A stretch of DNA of 64,000 nucleotides from Agromyces marinus (lineage in GTDB: Bacteria > Actinomycetota > Actinomycetes > Actinomycetales > Microbacteriaceae): assembly GCF_021442325.1 (NCBI RefSeq), contig NZ_CP087879.1:2108001-2172000 (forward strand). Reading direction: 5' to 3'. The translations under genes were made by a program, and so were the position numbers. How positions within the stretch are numbered: the stretch's first letter is position 1; the number at the start of each line of letters is the position of its first letter. Shown here in pieces: positions 63,796 to 64,000 of this stretch. Below the pieces are notes generated by a model. That model worked only from the letters and a program-made list of their open reading frames with translations, did not search any database and was not told the DNA's origin.

Positions 63796-64000
63796 ATGAC
63801 ACAGGACGAGGCCGCACGGAACGACGCGCAGGGGCAGCCGGCCGAGGGCGCCGCTCCCCCGCCGCGCGATGAGCGGCCTCGTCCGCGCTACGGCGAGTAC
63901 GCGCCGGAGGGCTGGTCGTGGACGCCGCCGGGTGACGAGCGGGCGGATGCCGCGGCATCCGCCCCGCCCCCACCGCCCGCACCGGCACCGGGCACCGCTC
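63796..64000 (+). CDS. DUF6264-like protein, N-terminal fragment
   Basis: 68 residues before the right edge, starting MTQDEAARNDAQGQPAEG. The segment RPRPRYGEYAPEGWSWTPP followed by a proline/alanine-rich stretch is what I know from Microbacteriaceae proteins annotated DUF6264, which carry membrane helices further on. The family name is tentative and function unknown. It starts nine bases after the fba stop. The palindrome GGATGCCGCGGCATCC lies inside it, encoding DAAAS. Confidence 0.7.
   Translation, partial: MTQDEAARNDAQGQPAEGAAPPPRDERPRPRYGEYAPEGWSWTPPGDERADAAASAPPPPPAPAPGTA

Overview
The window is one 64 kb stretch of a high-GC actinobacterial chromosome. Gene content points to the family Microbacteriaceae, for example an Agromyces-like genus: a DUF3117 protein, a probable DUF6264 protein at the right edge, the dapC-fdxA pair, nadABC under an NrtR regulator, and a very abundant GGATGCC/GGCATCC heptamer. 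The genus is inference. I saw no rRNA, tRNA, CRISPR array, insertion sequence, prophage or plasmid function. Nearly all of the window is ordinary chromosomal core and metabolic genes.

Left third (1-18 kb): a tatB fragment, an O-methyltransferase, DUF3117, and a mannosyltransferase-like membrane protein next to dapE. dapE and dapD diverge from a repeat-rich spacer. Then come a penicillin acylase, an Lrp regulator divergent from ocd and ctlX (citrulline to ornithine to proline), gltA, dapC-fdxA with two small envelope genes, an enoyl-CoA hydratase, a secreted M23 peptidase behind a possible MtrA site, and typA. Three lysine/meso-diaminopimelate genes (dapC, dapD, dapE) lie within 10 kb.

Middle (18-44 kb): a peptide ABC transporter (binding lipoprotein, two permeases, fused double ATPase), a CPBP protease, and the glycine cleavage operon gcvT-gcvH-gcvP behind a tandem glycine riboswitch. 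Next are a membrane multicopper oxidase with a small four-helix membrane protein, and a tightly overlapping NAD operon (nrtR-nadA-nadB-nadC-nifS-like) with two matching palindromes at its promoter. An exporter, a solute-binding/VWA protein, an Nei-type DNA glycosylase, an OhrR-type regulator divergent from a small cysteine-pair protein, and an acyltransferase follow.

Right third (44-64 kb): a sigma/anti-sigma pair, a GNAT and a dienelactone hydrolase-like gene, a patatin and ychF. Then comes the most unusual part, a three-gene cluster (50.0-55.9 kb): a CHAT protease, an alpha/beta-hydrolase fused to a caspase-like (C14) domain, and a shorter CHAT paralogue that has lost the protease core. After it are a methyltransferase, a DEDDh exonuclease, rmuC, two transporters, glpX, fba and the start of a DUF6264-like gene.

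Several genes (dapD, dapE, the patatin, the acyltransferase, the EamA transporter and others) have a -10-like hexamer only 6-7 bases before the start codon and no Shine-Dalgarno sequence. This suggests leaderless transcripts are common here.
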